The notes below the pieces were generated by a model that saw only the letters and a program-made list of their open reading frames with translations, did not search any database and was not told where the DNA came from. From contig JAHBBC010000003.1 in the NCBI GenBank assembly GCA_019915015.1, positions 310,001-374,000 of the forward strand: a stretch of 64,000 nucleotides of DNA, in the 5' to 3' direction. A program made the translations under genes and the position numbers. The DNA is from Auriscalpium vulgare (lineage: Eukaryota; Basidiomycota; Agaricomycetes; Russulales; Auriscalpiaceae). The number at the start of each line of letters is the position of its first letter. The first letter of the stretch is position 1. This document shows positions 23,101 through 33,431 of the stretch, piece after piece.

Positions 23101-24924
23101 ATTTCCTTGCATTGACCGCAGATGACCGCAGACGTATTTAATGTGTTCTGTTAGATTGGCTCCCAAATCATCTACTCATCATCCACGTACTCCTGCTGTT
23201 CTCGGTGCTCAACCCGCTTGTCATACCCTTCGCGTGGATATACTTCATCGTCGATAAGAGTACGCATCCGTTGAAGCTACTCGATTGTTGCTAAAGGTCG
23301 CCTGTGCTTCGATCCAGCTGTGATCAAGAACCAACTTATTCACGTCTACGCCAAGAACTATGAGGGCAATGGACGTACAATCCTCATTCGTCTTATCCGA
23401 TATTCCTTGGACGGTCTTGTTCTTGCCCAAGTACGTGCACCGATTTTGGAGCCGATCCCCGATCTTACATTGCACAGGCTGTGTTCCTCGCATACATGGC
23501 GGTCTTGCGCAAGGAAGTCAATGTGGCCTTATCAGGGGTGCTCATCGTTTTCACTGTGGTGGTGAAGGTCGTGTGAGTCATGGTCGATGGATCTTTGTGA
23601 AGACCTCCACGCTGACAAGCAACCCAGCATGACCCGTCTCTGCCGCGCCAAACTTGAACGCGATGATCTCTTGGAGGCCAACATCATCTGCGGCCACCAG
23701 GATGATGGCGACACCGAGCCAGATGATCCCAACGACATCGACAATCCCAGAAGGGATGAGGCCGATCTCGAGCGCGCGCTGCCAGGCTCCTCCCGATTAT
23801 GGAAGACGTGGCGGTTATCAACAAGGTTCCCTTTCTCGTACGCCACGTTTCCAAGACCGCACCGTGCACTTCGGCGGCCAGAAAACCCCTTTCCTCTCAC
23901 CAACGACAAAGGTGTCTTGAAGGACGCTGCGGAGACTCGAACAGCCGAATTCTCTCCATCCGGGCGAAAGACGAGCAAAGCTGCCCTCAATGGAAGCGTT
24001 CTCAATGGGAATGCTACCAATGGAGACAAGCTTCCGCTCACTGCGATAAAAATCCGAACCACGAATGTTACCTTGCCTCCGCTGGTTTCTCCACACGCCC
24101 TGCACCCAACCTGGGATGACGAATCTGACGTGGGCCATCCTTACGACAATCCGTACTATTCGCAACCGATATCCAGCACTCTTTGGCTACCTCGCGATCC
24201 GTGCGGTGTCCTGAATCTTGATGATACGGTGGATGTGCGCACATCCTTGACCACCACCGTGTCTGTGGATGCGTTATTAGAGGCGTGGGCCGCGGCCGCG
24301 TCTCCAATCGTCGAAACTCCCCTCCAGTCAGTTACTCCGGATGACCCCACAAGAGAAAACTTACTCCCCTTGCCGCGCCGGCTCAGTGGAAATGAAGACA
24401 TACAAGTACCATCGCAGATCGCTTCGCGCATCAATGCCTTACCTGAGATCGACATTGCCCTCGAGCCTCGGGCTTCAATCTTCGGTCAGGCGAGGAGGGC
24501 CAGCCGGAGTTCTTTCGGAACGAATTTGACCGGCTCCAGCTGGCGTCGACGTATGCTCGACATCAACTCATCGACGGACGGCACGTCACGCATTTACTCA
24601 GAGCGGCATTTCCGCGGATCGCAGACCTCCGTTGGCTTCGGCCAGCCAATAGGCAGGGCACTCACGTACGACCCTGGAGTCGGTCTACGCACAGAAGGAC
24701 GCGCCCGCATTGCGTTTGCCAGCACGTCAGCTCTACCGCTTGGCTATGCGACCCAAAACGTCGAGCTCGGGCTTGTCACATCACAAGAGGCAGTTGTGGA
24801 AGAGGCCATCGTGGAAGAGCGACAGGATGTGGAGGATCGTAGGCGGGAGGAGCATGCAGAAGCGCAGCAGCAAATGAAAGAACATCCGTGGTGGAGCCGA
24901 TGGTTCTTTGCAAAGGCGTCATGA
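20192..24924 (+). CDS. CSC1: CSC1/OSCA/TMEM63-type calcium-permeable channel
   Basis: This is a long multi-intron membrane protein of the RSN1/PHM7/CSC1 (DUF221) family, hyperosmolality- or stretch-gated cation channels of the plasma membrane or endomembranes. It starts MATLQDRPFSKDYSGLINQS, then a first membrane helix (VIAGSLMLLLFTAHEVM) and WEFGYLYQGRSWAKN. The LRGVDAALYIRFLRGC block and the LLWIHLILLFWVTFTWIFT helix complete the N-terminal three-helix unit. The cytosolic PHM7 domain includes LRLRTVMVTNLPLTLRSEKE (an RRM-like strand-helix) and APSYEDLDWTRI. The pore region carries PSFPSAGPFYVGWLIFTTGI-like and FNYYYWLPNHLLIIHVLLLF segments with further helices to about 23570. A poorly conserved cytosolic tail of about 430 residues ends EHPWWSRWFFAKAS. 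The stop is at 24922-24924. Gating and ion selectivity are inferred from the family only. Confidence 0.92.
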
Positions 24925-25324
24925 CACATCTATACACCCACATATTGCTGTATACCCATCATCTGATCTGATACCCCGGATTTTATCAGAAATATATGCT
25001 CCCTCCCTGGGGCGGCCGCTAGGGTGGCGAGCAAGAAATACGTTTCCGAGGTGAGTGCCTTGTCGAATCTCCGCCTTCCCCTTTGTGCTCGAAGACGACA
25101 AGAGGTTATTGATCCGAAAGGAGACCCCGTGAGCGTCAAGCGTGCTCAGTCGGTGCTGGGTATTGCTCGCAATTACATCGCATCCGATGATTACCCCGGA
25201 GTTGCCGTCAGTCAATACCATGCTTTCAGTGCCGCCAACGATGAAGGCCTTCCTCAAACTCTTAAATGTGCTGGCAGCCTCTCAGTTGCAACCAGCCCTC
25301 TTTTGACACTTCTGATTACCGGCC
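24925..25324. other. Intergenic region upstream of GH131 gene
   Basis: No gene is recognised here. The region should contain the 3' end of the channel transcript and the promoter of the secreted glucanase. The open frames on both strands lack recognisable content. Confidence 0.5.
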
Positions 25325-26678
25325 ATGCTTTCTTTCGGCGCACTCACCTTGTTGTCGCTCTTAGTCAAGAACGCTAGAGCCGGAACGACCATCTGGTCCG
25401 GCTCTTTCAACACCTATCCGACCGTTGCGACATTCGACAATTGTGTGTCCCACAGCTAGCTCTCTCGCAACTATTGATGAGGCTTCACAGGGTCGTGGTC
25501 GAACGAGGTCGGAGAGTACCAGTGGGTGAGTCAATAATGCGTTCTTACGGTTTGTCGGAAATTTACAATGCGACAATGCCTACATAGTACATTCACGGAA
25601 GCCAGCCCACGTCGCACTACCTCGCCCTCGACCCGTCTTACAAGAATCCTGCCGACACGTCTGAGACCAATGGTCTGAAAATCACGATAGACCAAACATC
25701 GAACTGGAATGGGCAAACTATGGAGCGCACTGAGCTCATTCCGCAGACCACAGCCAACCTCGGCACAGGCAATTTGTTCTACCATTTCTCGATTATGAGA
25801 GATAGCACCAATCCTCCAGAGGTACAGTCAAATGAGCGCTCCTGCTCTATGACTATCTGAACTTACGCCCCAATCAGTCATCGCTGGAGCACCAGATCTT
25901 CTTCTTCGAGTCGCATTTCACCGAGGTTGGCCTCTTGTTCTCTCAGAATTTAGCTCGCACTGAGATAGTTACGCGACCGGTAGCTCAAGTACGGTGTCAG
26001 CCCGAACAGCACATACCTTGAGTGGCATGTCAGTAGCTCACCGCAGTGGGGCGTTTCATGGGACGCTGGCACGTGGTTGAATTTCGCATACGATATTGAC
26101 GTGAGTTATCGCAGCTTCCCGTCGAATTAACTGACTTTGTGTTAGTTCTCCGGTGGATCAGTAGGACTGTGGTTCTCGACAGGTAGCAACGCGCTCACAA
26201 AAGTGCACGCCAACATCGCAGCGTCGGCGTCGACCAACTCGGAGGACTTCCACGTCGGCGTACTCCGCATCGTACCCGACTCTGTTGTCGAGAACTACTA
26301 TGTATCCGGCGTGTACATAGAGAGCGGATCTATCACTACCAGTGTTGGCAGCGGTGGCGGCTCCTCTTCCTCTTCCTCTTCCTCTTCGACGTCGTCGACA
26401 CCCACTTCCTCGTCTTCCTCATCCGTGTCTTCCACTAGCACCACGAGCGCAGCTGGTGCCACTCAGACCAAATATGGACAGTGCGGTGGTCAGTACTTGA
26501 TTTCATGCATAGTGTGTCTGCTTACCTGCATTGCAGGAACCTCCTACTCGGGACCGACCACCTGCGGGACTGGTACCACCTGCGTGGCAGTATCCCCCCC
26601 TTATTACTACCAAGTACGCATCTCGCTTTTAGAGGCATTCGCGGCAGACTGACTGACTTGGTTTAAAAGTGCCAGTAA
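25325..26678 (+). CDS. GH131 beta-glucanase with C-terminal CBM1
   Basis: This encodes a secreted glycoside hydrolase of family 131, a fungal beta-1,3/1,4-glucan-degrading family, fused to a cellulose-binding CBM1. The signal peptide is MLSFGALTLLSLLVKNARA, followed by GTTIWSGSFNTYPTVATFDN and, across an intron, WSWSNEVGEYQWYIHGS. Further blocks are YLALDPSYKNPAD, RTELIPQT, LFYHFSIMRD, HQIFFFESHFTELKYG and WHVSSSPQWGVSWDAGTWLN, which are typical of GH131. A Ser/Thr-rich linker (about 26360-26460, TCC/TCT repeats) leads to the CBM1: YGQCGGTSYSGPTTC then GTTCVAVSPPYYYQCQ, with the expected four cysteines and aromatic face. The last two codons sit on a tiny terminal exon, and the TAA is at 26676-26678. 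About seven introns are present. The target is inferred to be plant cell-wall beta-glucan or cellulose in wood. Confidence 0.93.
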
Positions 26679-27387
26679 TGTGTCGCGGTGTACTGATGTA
26701 GCGATGTGCGAAGTGCCATTATGCTCAGCTGTGTAAAGATGATTGTTGGCGAGATTCACAGAACGTATGGTCGTCGGGTGTCATTCACCTCAATATTTCA
26801 TGATGATTATATCACCGCTGAACGAAAATTGATGATAATATTGATATGCACCGATACGTGCAGATAACTGGGGTACTGACGTACATGCCAATTTATGACA
26901 ACAAAGGGGGCAGTAGCAAAAGGTAAAGCAGAGAGAAAGATGCGTCAGTGGTTGGAGGGGAGCACAGTGGTAACGAATGTGGGTTGGGAAGGCGTCCTGC
27001 CTAAGATACAAAGAAAACGAGCATTGATAATGCAGATGTCAAAAATGCGGAGATAACCAAGGAGAGTCATCGGAAAAAAGAGCGTGTCACAGATGTGGAA
27101 ATAACCAAGGAGGATGGAGAGGAGCGCTGCTGTGTCAACAGCGAGTTGATAACGATGGTGTGGTGTCGCAGCGAGCGCGTAGCCGCGGAAGTGACAGGCT
27201 ACTCCGGTAGGTGGCTTCAGATGGCCTCTTTATAACCGGGAAGACTTCGAATGGACGGAAGGGACGGAAGAATGGGTAGCTTCGGCGCGCTGCTGCCAGG
27301 CACCTTCTTCGATGCTATGGGGAGAGATGACAGCAATGAGGGCTTGACAGGCTTTGAAGCCTTAGGAGACGGCTGCAGCTGTACACT
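26679..27387. other. Intergenic region between convergent GH131 and RasGEF genes
   Basis: No separate gene is recognised. On the minus strand an open stretch at about 27225-27370 translates to a Lys/Pro/Ser-rich sequence (KASKPVKPSLLSSLPIASKK) that could be a further 3' exon of the RasGEF gene, but no splice join in the correct phase was convincing. A purine-rich repeat-like segment (ATAACCAAGGAG twice, about 27052 and 27101) is also present. Confidence 0.4.
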
Positions 27388-30259
27388 TTATCGACAGTAT
27401 GAGCATTGAAAACGAAACGACCGAAGATGCCATGCGTACCTCAGAGCAAGGAGATCCTCACTTTCCTCATCATGCCCGCGCCGCATCGAATTGCTGATAG
27501 AGTCCTTCAAAAACTTCTGTATGTGTGCGGCAGGGGTGTACGGGTAGGGAACATGACACGCTTCCAACTCTGTGACGGACGTCAGCGATGAGAATTGACT
27601 TGCGCGCCGAGAGAACAGACCGAGGATGATGTCCGCGGCCATTTTCCAAAGGCCGAAGTTCGGAAGCATGTTGTTGGGGCTTAGCTTAGAGGGTGTTTCG
27701 AGCCCATACGACAGTCTAAATATTGCGGGTAAGGCATGCAAAGGAACGGCTGCGGGAGCTATTCAGTCCAAATCACACTGCGATTAAACGACAAAAACGA
27801 ACCCATTAGAGGAACAGTGGGTGCATTGACAATGGGTGCATTGTCAGCATGCATTTTCTTTCGATCGGAAAAGTGGCGACGAATTTTGCGATAAGGGCCG
27901 GACGGCGCGCAAATGTGTTCAAGATAAGAAAGAGCCTCATGCCACGCGCTCTTCTTCAGCGGCTAGCGAGAAGTTTGAGCGGTGGTGAACTCGCATCAGA
28001 GGACACGAACGTACCAGGTTGCTGTCGTCGAGACGGGTGATTGCTGGATGGAAAAGCCCGTTTGAGATAGCGACCAAGCCATCGTAATTGCCGACAGAGA
28101 GGCAAAACTAGTATGGGATCCGCGTGAGATAGTATGCAACGGCAGCGAATAGCAAGGAGACTCACGCAAGCCATCGTCAAAAACAGCTTCATGACTTCAC
28201 CGCGAGCGTCGGCAATGGGTTGCTCCAAAATCGACCGTGTGACCCACATCGAGATTCCGTTGTGAAACTTGGCGTGTGTGTCGAGTTGTTTTTGGATGGC
28301 GCAGTCTGTGGGGCGACAAGTCTTGTGGGTGAAGTGCTGCATCAGTTGTTCCGGTATTATGCTTGCAAACTTGTCCCAGGTGATCAAGGTGAGCTGCATC
28401 GACAGCTCGAGGCACGATCTGTCGTAAGTGAACATCATGATGTCCGCCCGATATCTGAAGAAGGAATCCAATTTCAAGAGATCTGCCGTTGGGGGAGCGC
28501 ATGGGGTCGTATCCTTCCCAGTGAAGACCCGACGGGGCCCGGTCGGCAGCTTCAGTGCCTTTTGAAGGGCACACGCGAGGCCCTTCGCAGACCTCGGGTG
28601 GCTCGCATTGATCGTGGTAGTGATGAAGGTCCAAAGGAGCTGGAGTGCGGGATGGTCCCCTGGGTACCAGTAATCGGTGAACCATGTCTGGAGGATGTGC
28701 ACGATATGCATTTTCACTGCGGTGGCCCGGAACCGCCACGCGTCGAGCTGCCGCGGAGTGAGAGTGGTGGGGGCGACCTGGGCGTAGCGAGCAACCAAAG
28801 CCTGGACCACTTCCAGGGGCGAGAAACTGAACCGGAAGGTCAGAAGAAACGCGGCCTTCCGTTCGAGCGTGAAGGATCTCGATGACGTCATACTGTGGAC
28901 GAGAGCGGGTAGACTGGCCCCCTTCATCGGCGCCTCAGTGTCGTCCTTCTTCACCTCCGCTTTCTCTGCCTCCTGCTGGGCAACGTCTTTCGGCTTCTTG
29001 AGTTTCTTGCCCTTGGAATCCTGCGACAGAACAACCTCAGGGTCCACGGAGCGGCCAAGGCGTGTGGTGAAGTCGCTTTCTTGCTCGCAGAAGAATGGCA
29101 GGTCGACGTCCCAACGAGGGTCGTGGGCCGGCGCTGCCTTGGCCGCCTCAGCTATCGATGTGCGTAAATTCACGGACGCTAGGGAGAGGGAGGGGTCTTC
29201 AGCGTCGTCATCGACCGTCTTGTCATGTCGGCGCACGGCTTCACCGTCGTCGTCTAGCCATGAGCTGAACTCTGCTGGGCTGTGAGCCTTCGACGGCAGC
29301 GTACATAAAAACCAAGGTGTACCTGGATCCCATATATCACAGCGAGCCTTGTGCCGCCTTTCCACGGGGTCGCCATGCAGGTCAAGCAAGAAATCCCACA
29401 AGGTTGTGGTCATCATGCTCTGAAGAAGCATGCAATCCATGACATGGCTGTCTTGTAAATCGGTCGGGAGGTTGGTGATGTGGTCCTGCAGCGCGTTGCG
29501 GGTGTACTCGACGCCTGAAAGGCCAGCCTTGAACAACGGGTTTGCCCGCACATTTGGCGGCAGCGAGTGCACCGTGGTAATAATATCCTTGACAGCGCTG
29601 CCATACATGCCCCAGCAGGCCGCAATTTTCTCGGCCATGCGATCTTCGATAGCGTGCGCCAAATATGAGTGGAAAACGGGCACGTTATAGACAATACGAG
29701 TAAGCCTTGCGGCGATTTCGGCAGTCGATGCGGGGGCGGGGATGGAGGAGGGTTGAGTTTCAACTGTTGCCTTCGCGGAGGCACTGCGCGTGGCCGCCTT
29801 TGAATTGTCACAGGGAGCACGGTGAGATGCCCCAGGCATAAGATTCTGTGACGAAGTCTTAGGCTTGAGGCGCCTGCCCAGCATGGGATACTGGGGTTGC
29901 TCTTGAGAAGAGGCGGCATGGGATTTTGAGTGATCGGGAGCAGCAGGTTGAGTGCGAGAGGACGGGCCGGAAATGGGGGCGAGGGTGCGAGCAGGGGTGG
30001 GGGTACGCGCAGAGGCGGGGGCGGGGGTACGCGCAGAGGCGGGGGCAGAAGGACGCGTGGGGGCGGGGGCAGAAGGACGCGTGGGGGCGGGGGCAGAAGG
30101 ACGCGTGGGGGCGGGGGCAGAAGGACGCGTGGGGGCGGGGGCAGAAGGACGCGTGGGGGCGGGGTGCGCGGGAGATGCGGGGGCGGAATGAACTGGGTTG
30201 TGGTCTGGGGGCTTGTGCCCTAATGGCATGGGGCGACTGATGGCAAGATTGCGTTGCAT
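27388..30259 (-). CDS. RasGEF-domain protein with repeat-rich N-terminus
   Basis: This is a Ras-family guanine-nucleotide exchange factor. The likely start is MQRNLAISRPMPLGHK at 30259, about 100 bp below a TATA box. The first 100 residues contain an array of PTRPSAPA octapeptides. A RasGEF_N-like helical module follows (ERKAAFLLTFRFSFSPLEVV, about 28770-28860; HIVHILQTWFTDYW). The catalytic CDC25 domain starts near 28430 (LELSMQLTLITWDKFASIIP, then MWVTRSILEQP) and crosses at least three introns: FCLSVGNYDGLVAISNGLFH (about 28040-28100), WHEALSYLEHICAPSGPYRK (about 27880-27950), then VPLM joined to APAAVPLHALPAIF and MLPNFGLWKMAADIIL, closing with PYPYTPAAHIQKFLKDSI (about 27480-27550). Without splicing, the frame at 27956-30427 misses the last third of the domain. 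The 3' end is uncertain; the first in-frame stop without a further intron is at 27388. No SH3 or PH domain is seen. Confidence 0.78.
29975..30170. repeat. 24-bp minisatellite inside the RasGEF N-terminus
   Basis: On the plus strand a 24-bp unit (agaaggacgcgtgggggcgg plus gggc) repeats about five times at about 30048-30165. A related unit with gtacgcgcagaggcgggg adds one or two copies at the left. Read on the coding minus strand each unit gives the octapeptide PTRPSAPA, so the array is in frame and copy-number changes leave the frame intact. GC content is very high. Confidence 0.85.
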
Positions 30260-30360
30260 GGTTGGACAAGAAGGAAGAGAGGCAGAGTGTTTCTCGAGAG
30301 GTGAACGTGAGGTGAACGTGAGGAGTCTTTTCTGAGAGCAGGATGGAAGTGCACAATGGC

Positions 30361-30367
30361 ATTTATA
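30361..30367 (-). promoter_or_regulatory. TATA-box candidate of the RasGEF gene
   Basis: Minus-strand TATAAAT in the context GGCTATAAATGCC lies about 100 bp upstream of the proposed ATG at 30259. It sits about 75 bp downstream of the end of the EAF7-derived fragment. Confidence 0.5.
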
Positions 30368-30439
30368 GCCAGGCAGGCGCAGGATCGTGCGAAAGTGGCA
30401 TCGGGGACGGCATGGTTGCGACCACACAGTCTACGGCCA

Positions 30440-30670
30440 CACTCCTTTGATGGCTGGGTGGCGGAGCGGACGGCTGGTCGGAAAAGGGCCGAAGCGGACC
30501 CACAAACGGGCTGGATTCGCATGAGGGCGTCGACGGTCTCGTTCCATGGCACCATAGCAGCGCAAACTCCTGGCGAAAGCGCGGACGTGTGGCGAGGGCG
30601 AGGGCGACATCGAGGAGCGCGGACTCGTAGCCTTCTCCCCCCTGTGAGCGTTGGGTCCACGGCAACTGGA
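30440..30670 (-). pseudogene. Degenerate inverted partial duplicate of EAF7
   Basis: Read on the minus strand, this segment aligns with EAF7 positions about 31800-32050. Shared runs include GAGACCGTCGACGCC, GGGTCCGCTTCG, CCGACCAGCC and GTCCGCTCCGC, with small insertions and deletions between them. The similarity begins in the last bases of the EAF7 intron (CTGGAC...CACAG) and covers the beginning of exon 2. The copy therefore came from genomic DNA rather than spliced mRNA. Frame breaks are evident: the DYES, HPHFRKEFALPWDETVDA and GSAS equivalents fall in different frames. It lacks exon 1 and the basic C-terminus. It now sits upstream of the RasGEF TATA box. Confidence 0.82.
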
Positions 30671-31543
30671 CTAACCCGGTGATACGATCTTGATATCGGG
30701 GGGAATGCACAGGGTGATTAGCGGGAATATTTTGGAGGCGTACATCGTTCGCCTCAGCGCAACATGCAAAGCGGGATAGCTATTGTCCGAGGACCCATGC
30801 GGCATCAAGCAGCCTGATTGTGTCTCTCCTATTATGCCACTGGTCCCCTCAGTAAGACGAGCTTTGACCGGACTGCATACGTGTGACACCATAGAAGGTT
30901 CAGGTGGTTCAAAAAGACTGGGCGGAGGAATTGTGGCTTGTCATCACTTGTAGAAAAGTGATTGAGGCAGCGAGGGAGAAATACCAGAGCATTTCAGCAG
31001 CCGTAGGATGTGATTTTACCATACCGAGGAGTGCATGATTGTCAAGTCATCATCTGAGTAGCGAAGTCCAGCCTAGAGCGCTTTACAAGAAATGTCCGGG
31101 GCCGACTTGTCTGCAGGGCATGGTCAGATCAAGTTCTAGAGTTCATTGGTCAGGCGCAAGTCAGATGCAAAGATGCTGCAGTTGGTGTGCCAGTGTGTAG
31201 TCAGACTCAGCCTATGCGTTGGTGACGGTGCGAGGACTCACTGGCAGTGGAGGCTGGTGGACTAGCGTCACTGGCATGGACCCCGAGTATCTAGCCAACA
31301 CGTGGACTGCACGACATTGCGGCAGCCCGTCCGGCGATTTTTGACCGTTCATCGCATTGCAGAGAGCAGTGAATTCCAGCGTCTGAACGACTTGGATCGC
31401 TGAGCCGAAAGCTCCAACAAGCTTCAAGCCCAGTGGGCCTGAGGCTGCCTGTTTATTATTGACGGGACCCCGTCCACCAGTCGTGGAGGACACATACGCT
31501 CGTCCCCCACTGACTACGCGCCTCTTTCGACGGGCCATTTTCC
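30671..31543. other. Intergenic region upstream of EAF7
   Basis: No gene is recognised. A 131-residue open frame on the minus strand (31212-31607) has an internal ATG at 31538, five bases from the EAF7 start codon on the other strand, but no family resemblance. The region should contain the EAF7 promoter. Confidence 0.45.
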
Positions 31544-32361
31544 ATGGATACACACAGGGATGACTCGCCAGTCTCCTACCTTGACACCGTAGAAGGCGAG
31601 ATCTCATTCTTCCGCTCGCTCATGCGCTCGCGACCGGTGGGCCTCCACCGCCACTTCCATGCCCTCTCCATGCGCACCGCGATATACCACGACACCGGCC
31701 ACTACGTATCTGTGGATGACATATGGGAGAAGCTACGCGGCTGCTACGACCTCGAAGCGATCGAGACTCTCGTGCGTGCTCTGCCGTCGCACACACGCTG
31801 GACCTGACCCATTGTTCACAGGAAGCAGAAGACTACGAGTCGCCGAGCTCGGGCTCCTCGACGCCACGTGTTGTCGCGTCGCCCTCGCCGTCCCAAAATC
31901 TCGCCGCACATCCGCACTTTCGCAAGGAGTTCGCGCTGCCGTGGGACGAGACCGTCGACGCCATCATGCAGACCCGGCGCGCACGCGGGTCCGCTTCGCC
32001 CCCTGCTCCGACCAGCCCCTCCGCTCCGCAACCTAGAGCCACCAAAGGCGGTGGCACGCGCGGGCGAAAGCGCGGCCGCAGCAAAGCGAAGCGCAACGCC
32101 GGACTGGTCGGTGGCGACAGCGACAGCAGCGCTTTGACGCAGGAAAGCGGGGACGAGGCCGTGCCGACGCCCCGGGAAAGCGTCGTGACGATGACGGACG
32201 GTGAATATGGCGAGGATGAAGATGTGGAGATGGGTGAGTCGCCGGCGCCGTCAGCGTCTGCGCGGCCGACGCGCGGACGAGGGAGCAGGGGCAAGCGTGG
32301 CGGACGTGGACGAGCGGCGGCAGTTGCATCTACGCGTGGCGTTAAGAGGCGAAAGCGATGA
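31544..32361 (+). CDS. EAF7: EAF7/MRGBP-family NuA4 subunit
   Basis: There are two exons, 31544-31771 and 31822-32361, joining in frame. The conserved CT20/EAF7 domain fills exon 1 and the start of exon 2: VEGEISFFRSLMRSRPVGLH, RHFHALSMRTAIYHDTG, VSVDDIWEKLRGCYDLEAIE, then HPHFRKEFALPWDETVDAIM. The C-terminus is low complexity and highly basic, with Arg-Gly-Lys patches (GRKRGRSKAKR, RGSRGKRGGRGRAA) ending RGVKRRKR, and includes an acidic stretch (GEYGEDEDVEMGE). EAF7 is a subunit of the NuA4 histone acetyltransferase in the nucleus. Exon 2 has been partly duplicated in inverted orientation about 1.1 kb upstream. The total length of 256 residues fits the family. Confidence 0.88.
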
Positions 32362-32805
32362 TACCGTGATATCTGCGTTGCATGGGGCAGGCTTTCGTCT
32401 TGCTTGTATATTACTTACACCTGGCTCAGCTGATTCCGAAACGTCCAGCATTGTATCTGAACGCTCTCGTGCGCACTTCTCCCGAAGGTAAGTTCATGTG
32501 TGTTGGCTGTGGGTACAAGCTTGTACACTACGGTATCAGAGACGGTTCAGATTGGTGCACCCCCGCTATACTCCAACTGTCAGGTCAGAACTCGCGTGCA
32601 ATCCAACCCCACAGCTCCAGCCGGAGTTCCTACAACGGGGTCTGAATGAGCCAGAGCGATCAAATTTCGTCGAAGACGAACCCGTAAAGATCACAGTCTG
32701 ACAGCAGACGCAGAAGTCTGCCTCGCTATCCGACGCTCATGAGGTTTCGAGACCGGAAATAACGATTTGTACGCTTACCACCTATGATGAGCGAGCCAAA
32801 TCACG
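32362..32805. other. Intergenic region between convergent genes
   Basis: Nothing is recognised beyond the probable 3' untranslated regions of EAF7 and of the small secreted-protein gene. If that gene has a second exon it would lie at about 32690-32785 on the minus strand, but no conserved content was found. Confidence 0.4.
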
Positions 32806-33072
32806 TCAGTAAAGGGGGAACAATGCCCGATATCGCCGTACGTACTGCGCGGTCGGAGGGATATCATCGCACGCAATACTCGTCTGCGTACAACGCGTCC
32901 CAACGAGCTCATTGGGGTCTGACGGCTGCGGGATGCCCAGAATCGACAGGACCTGCGCCGCCTGAGACGCGGTAGTCAGGCTGTCGCACTCCTGCATATC
33001 GCCCGCATTGGCCTGAGCATGTGCAGATGTGAGAGAGGCTACGAGAATGAAGAAGAGGTGAAAACGCGCCAT
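32806..33072 (-). CDS. Small secreted protein, hydrophobin-like remnant
   Basis: This short frame starts at the ATG at 33072 with a clear signal peptide, MARFHLFFILVASLTSAHAQ. The mature part reads GDMQECDSLTTASQAAQVLS then ILGIPQPSDPNELVGTRCTQ and SIACDD. The spacing CxSLTTAS...LLG-like...VGxxC vaguely recalls the first half of class I hydrophobins, but the CC pairs are missing and only three cysteines are present. An intron donor (GTACGTACGG) near 32841 may remove the last 12 residues. It may be an effector-like secreted protein, a decayed hydrophobin, or incomplete because a 3' exon was not found. Function unknown. Confidence 0.45.
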   Translation of the reverse strand: MARFHLFFILVASLTSAHAQANAGDMQECDSLTTASQAAQVLSILGIPQPSDPNELVGTRCTQTSIACDDIPPTAQYVRRYRALFPLY

Positions 33073-33431
33073 GAGGACGCAGTTGCTACAAGCTGATAGA
33101 GGTGCCCTTTTATGCGGGGGACCTATGCGGGTGCCTCATCGGTATTAGAATCTAGTGCGATCAACGTGGGCTAGTGAAGCACCGACGACACCGGGAGGTG
33201 GCAAGAGCGAGGTCAGCTATGGGCGATAAGGAGGATTCGAAGAGTGTTCAAACAAGGAGAAGCAGAACAACTGTCAGAATAGAAAGGCACCAACTTGTGA
33301 AACGGTGACAGGTCAGAATCAGAATCTGATCCGACAAAAGCTTGCCATGAGTGCTTGAGTATATATAATTATGAGGCTATACCAACAAATCCGTACACAC
33401 ATGAATCCCCACGCGCCCTGGCGATGACATT
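33073..33431. other. Intergenic region, no gene recognised
   Basis: This is the presumed promoter of the small secreted protein and the 3' region of MPDU1. An AT-rich stretch TATATATAATTATG at about 33360-33373 is noted. No open frame of interest is present. Confidence 0.45.

Noticed and set aside
28220..28885. 221-residue plus-strand frame opposite the RasGEF domain
   Set aside because: It is antisense to a clearly conserved RasGEF region and has no family resemblance.
29926..30240. Gly/Arg-rich plus-strand frames over the RasGEF minisatellite
   Set aside because: All three plus-strand frames stay open because of the GC-rich repeat; they are shadows of the coding minus strand.
30440..30670. 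EAF7-like fragment as a processed (retro) pseudogene
   Set aside because: Similarity extends into the end of the EAF7 intron, which a spliced mRNA copy would lack.
31212..31607. 131-residue minus-strand frame upstream of EAF7
   Set aside because: Its internal ATG would be five bases from the EAF7 start on the opposite strand, there is no motif, and no intron or composition signal supports it.
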